From an uncultured Bacillota bacterium (lineage in GTDB: Bacteria; Bacillota_I; Bacilli_A; RFN20; CAG-826), in assembly GCA_949293555.1 (NCBI GenBank), contig CASFDV010000002.1, forward strand, positions 447,477-511,476: a stretch of 64,000 nt of DNA, written 5' to 3'. The notes below the pieces were generated by a model. That model worked only from the letters and a program-made list of their open reading frames with translations, was not told where the DNA came from and ran no database searches. Of the stretch, positions 61,277-64,000 are shown in pieces (positions within the stretch are counted from its first letter, which is position 1; the number at the start of each line of letters is the position of its first letter). Made by a program: the position numbers and the translations under genes.

Positions 61277-63850
61277 ATGACCAAACAGGAACTTGCCTCG
61301 AAGATTTGGGCCGCCGCAAACGAGATGCGGGGCAGCATGGATGCGATCGAATACAAGGACTACGTCCTCGGATTCATCTTCTACAAGTACCTATCCGATT
61401 CCGAAGTCGCCTGGTGGCGCAAGGAAGGCGCTACGGAGGAGGACATCGAGGCTATCGACGAAAGCGACGAGTCGGTCAAGGGCGATGCCAAGAAGTTTCT
61501 TGGCTACTTCATCGCGTACAAGGATCTTTATTCCTCTTGGGTGCGGATGGGCAGCGCCCTTCGGGTCTCTACCGTGACAGAGGCCATCCATGCCTTCGAG
61601 AGGAACTGCGGGGATGCATACAAGGGGATCTTCACGAATCTCACCACCGCCATCAGCAAGTACGGGGCGAACGAGGACGACCGTGCGAAGTTCCTCAGGA
61701 ATCTCGTAGGGGTTGTGAACGAAATCCCGACGACCGGGAATACCGGCTTCGATGTCCTTGGGTTCGTCTATGAGTACCTCATTTCGATGTTTGCCCAGAG
61801 TTCTGGGAAGAAAGCAGGGGAGTTCTATACCCCCCACGAGGTATCCCTTGCAATGGCCAAGATTGTTGCCGGCCGGCTAAGGGACAGGGTCAAGGAACAA
61901 GAGGACATCAAGGTCCTCGACCCCACCTCTGGATCGGGGTCCCTCCTCCTTTCCGCGGGCAAGGAACTCGGGGAAGTGAGCGGGGAGCCGGAAAAAGTCC
62001 GCTATTATGCCCAAGAGAAGAATTCAACTACTGCGATTCTCACGCGCATGAACCTTCTTATGCGCGGGATCTCTCCGAACTACTTGACGGTGAGGAACGG
62101 CGACACTCTCGACATCGACTGGCCGTTTTTCCCTCCGGAACGGGAGAATGAGTATCAGCTTCTTCCAGTGGACGCGGTGGTTTCGAATCCTCCTTATAGC
62201 GTGAAATGGGATAGTGCAGGGGCCAACTCAGATCCCCGTTTCAGCAGCTATGGCGTAGCGCCCGCAGGAAAGGCTGACTACGCCTTCCTCCTCCATGGGC
62301 TTTATCACCTCAAGCCCGAGGGAATCATGGCGATCGTTCTTCCGCATGGGGTTCTCTTTAGGGGAGGATCCGAAGGAGAGATCCGCAAACACTTAATCGA
62401 GTCCGGGAACATCGAGGCGGTCATTGGCCTTCCTGCCAATATCTTCTACGGGACTACCATTGCCACTATCGTGATGATTCTCCGCAAAACGGGCTCGGAT
62501 GGCTCTGTTTTGTTCGTCGACGCCTCCCATGGATTCCAGAAAGACACGAAGAAAAATCGGCTTCGCGCCTCCGACATCAAGCGGATCGTCGATACCGTCC
62601 TGGAAAGGAAGCCTGGCGATGGTGTTTATTCGAGGCTCGTCTCGAAAGAAGAGATTCGTCAGAACGACTACAACTTGAATATCCCTCGCTATGTCGATGG
62701 TTCGGAAAAACCTGAGGAGTACGATCTCCGCTCGGTTGTTAAGGGTGGGATCCCCCCTAAGGAAATCGAGTCACTTGCCACTTACTGGGACGCCTTCCCA
62801 GGCCTTAAGGAGGCCGTGTTTGAAAAAGACGTCGATGGCGTCTCTCATTTCAAGGATGACGTGGATGAGGATGCCATCCGTTCGTTCGGTAGCGTTGCTT
62901 CCTATCTTGAGGGATATAAGGAACGTTTCTCTCGGGTCACCGCTCTGCTGGAGGAGAACCTCGTGCAAAGATGGAACTCTTTCGGCGGCACCGAGGATGT
63001 CGAGGGGCTTGAGAACGGGGTGACGGATGTTCTTTCCGGGTACCCGCTCGTTGACCGCTACGATGTCTATGGCGCCATTCACGAAGGCGTGGAAAAAGCG
63101 CTGTCCGACATGGAAGTCCTTCGAGCGGAAGGATTGGACGCCATCCGCACCGTCACGATTGGCGAAGGAAAAAAAGGGTCAAGGCAGGGGAGACTTGTGT
63201 CTTTGGAACTTCTGGAGGAATGTTTTTTCCAAGAGGCCAAGAAGGAAGAACTTCGTCTTTTGGAAGAAATTTCCTCCGCCGAATCCTTGCTTTCGGAAGC
63301 TACAGAAGCTCTTGGCGAGGAGGATCGGACGGACGACCTATGGGACAGCGAAAACGACGAGCCGAACCTCAAGGGGATCGAGGCCGAGGCTAAAACCTAT
63401 CTTCAGAAGATCGGTCGGAAAAAGGAAACCTTCGAAGTGGCGGCTGCCCGTTACGAAGAAGGTTCCTATGAGAGAACGATCCTCGACATCGCTGTCGCGA
63501 GCCTGGCCAAAAAGGCGGCGGATAAGGAGCTGAAAGATTTCCGGAAGGGTCTTGAGGAGAAGGTCGTGGAGAAAGCGGCTTCCCTGACGGATGAGGAGTG
63601 CCTGGCCGTGCTCCGGAAGCGCTGGATCGCCCCGATCTCGGATTCGCTCATGAAGGTTGCTGACGACGCCGTGGATGGATTCATCGCAAAGCTTCGCTCC
63701 CTGAAGAAGAAATACGAGGATACGCTCGTCACTTTGGTCCAGGAGATTTCCTCCGTTGAAAAAGAACTGGCTACTATGCTGGACGAACTTACCGGCGGGG
63801 AAGAAGACATGGAGGCCATCCGCGCCCTCAAGGCGCTCCTTGAGGAGTAA
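61277..63850 (+). CDS. hsdM: Type I restriction-modification DNA methyltransferase subunit, long form
   Basis: 857 residues. The HsdM N-terminal helical domain (ELASKIWAAANEMRGSMDAI, then YKDYVLGFIFYKYLSDSE) precedes the N6-adenine methyltransferase: AdoMet motif VLDPTSGSGSLLLSAGKELG at about residue 215 and catalytic NPPY in VVSNPPYSVKWD at about 305. The first about 520 residues make a normal HsdM. A further about 330 residues follow, rich in Glu/Lys coiled coil (LLEEISSAESLLSEATEALG), longer than common HsdM. HsdR is not in the window. TTGGAG precedes ATG, and hsdS follows 2 bases after the stop. Confidence 0.95.
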   Translation: MTKQELASKIWAAANEMRGSMDAIEYKDYVLGFIFYKYLSDSEVAWWRKEGATEEDIEAIDESDESVKGDAKKFLGYFIAYKDLYSSWVRMGSALRVSTVTEAIHAFERNCGDAYKGIFTNLTTAISKYGANEDDRAKFLRNLVGVVNEIPTTGNTGFDVLGFVYEYLISMFAQSSGKKAGEFYTPHEVSLAMAKIVAGRLRDRVKEQEDIKVLDPTSGSGSLLLSAGKELGEVSGEPEKVRYYAQEKNSTTAILTRMNLLMRGISPNYLTVRNGDTLDIDWPFFPPERENEYQLLPVDAVVSNPPYSVKWDSAGANSDPRFSSYGVAPAGKADYAFLLHGLYHLKPEGIMAIVLPHGVLFRGGSEGEIRKHLIESGNIEAVIGLPANIFYGTTIATIVMILRKTGSDGSVLFVDASHGFQKDTKKNRLRASDIKRIVDTVLERKPGDGVYSRLVSKEEIRQNDYNLNIPRYVDGSEKPEEYDLRSVVKGGIPPKEIESLATYWDAFPGLKEAVFEKDVDGVSHFKDDVDEDAIRSFGSVASYLEGYKERFSRVTALLEENLVQRWNSFGGTEDVEGLENGVTDVLSGYPLVDRYDVYGAIHEGVEKALSDMEVLRAEGLDAIRTVTIGEGKKGSRQGRLVSLELLEECFFQEAKKEELRLLEEISSAESLLSEATEALGEEDRTDDLWDSENDEPNLKGIEAEAKTYLQKIGRKKETFEVAAARYEEGSYERTILDIAVASLAKKAADKELKDFRKGLEEKVVEKAASLTDEECLAVLRKRWIAPISDSLMKVADDAVDGFIAKLRSLKKKYEDTLVTLVQEISSVEKELATMLDELTGGEEDMEAIRALKALLEE

Positions 63851-63852
63851 AA

Positions 63853-64000
63853 ATGAGCGAAAAGAAATTGGTTCCCGCTATTCGCTTCCGCGGATTCACT
63901 GACGCTTGGGGGCAGCGTTCCTTAAGGGAAACATGCCGTTTTGGCAAGGGCAGGGCCTATGGCAAGGGGGATTCCTTGAGTCAGGGAATTCCCATGTATC
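63853..64000 (+). CDS. hsdS: Type I restriction-modification specificity subunit, N-terminal fragment
   Basis: 49 residues before the window ends. The start MSEKKLVPAIRFRGFTDAWG is the standard HsdS opening, which precedes the first target-recognition domain (CRFGKGRAYGKGDSLSQGIP). HsdS chooses the DNA sequence for methylation and cutting. GAGGAG, partly in the end of hsdM, serves as ribosome site. Confidence 0.92.
   Translation, partial: MSEKKLVPAIRFRGFTDAWGQRSLRETCRFGKGRAYGKGDSLSQGIPMY

Overview
The window looks like chromosomal DNA of a GC-rich member of the Bacillota (Bacilli/Erysipelotrichia-like). Its housekeeping genes are of low-GC Gram-positive type: the DnaB/DnaI helicase-loading pair, EzrA, a T-box in front of thrS, the infC-rpmI-rplT operon, and ezrA-iscS-thiI in the order known from Bacillus. 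Third codon positions in these genes are strongly C/G. Several accessory genes (about 9.6-11 kb, 29.2-29.7 kb, 42.4-45.6 kb, 54-56 kb, 58-64 kb) use more A/T-ending codons, as expected for recently acquired or weakly selected genes. I saw no tRNA, rRNA, CRISPR array or intact insertion sequence.

Layout. 0-5 kb: groES (partial)-groEL, tyrS, an unknown protein and a membrane-anchored XRE regulator. 5.6-14 kb: an anchored secreted protein and a 970-residue lipoprotein, an unknown gene with a disturbed start, an ECF S component fused to a methyltransferase, rpsD with a long leader, and a frameshifted lipoprotein. 14-18.6 kb: ezrA-iscS-thiI-mgsA, coupled by 4-base overlaps. 18.7-20.6 kb: infC-rpmI-rplT behind a leader with its own promoter, preceded by clpP and a HAD phosphatase. 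21-26 kb: a soluble TraG/VirD4-like ATPase with an AAA-like partner, divergent from a membrane protein and a PP2C-like phosphatase; no other secretion or conjugation genes are visible. 26-33 kb: ogt, thrS with T-box, a small lipoprotein, and pfkA-pyk-ROK kinase. 33-42 kb: dnaB-dnaI, convergent with dnaE-polA-mutM/coaE (the last a single fused gene). 42.4-45.6 kb: an accessory block with a C39-like secreted protein, lipoproteins and an ISL3 transposase remnant. 45.7-53.4 kb: nrnA and ackA, then glgB-glgP-dUTPase-like-membrane protein. 53.6-58 kb: small regulators, a candidate small RNA, a pair of paralogous membrane proteins and an NAD(P)HX dehydratase. 58-64 kb: a likely defence island with an HNH-like protein, an AIPR protein and type I restriction-modification hsdM-hsdS.

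How genes work together. The glycolytic cluster (ROK sugar kinase, PfkA, Pyk), methylglyoxal synthase, acetate kinase and the glycogen pair GlgB/GlgP describe sugar storage and fermentation to acetate. DnaB/DnaI, DnaE, PolA, MutM and NrnA cover replication and repair. Two patterns stand out: many first genes have a -10 box 5-7 bases before the start codon and no Shine-Dalgarno sequence, which predicts leaderless mRNAs; and two genes (infC and the HAD gene) appear to start at ATC and ATA. All calls are made by reading the sequence; no database search was run.
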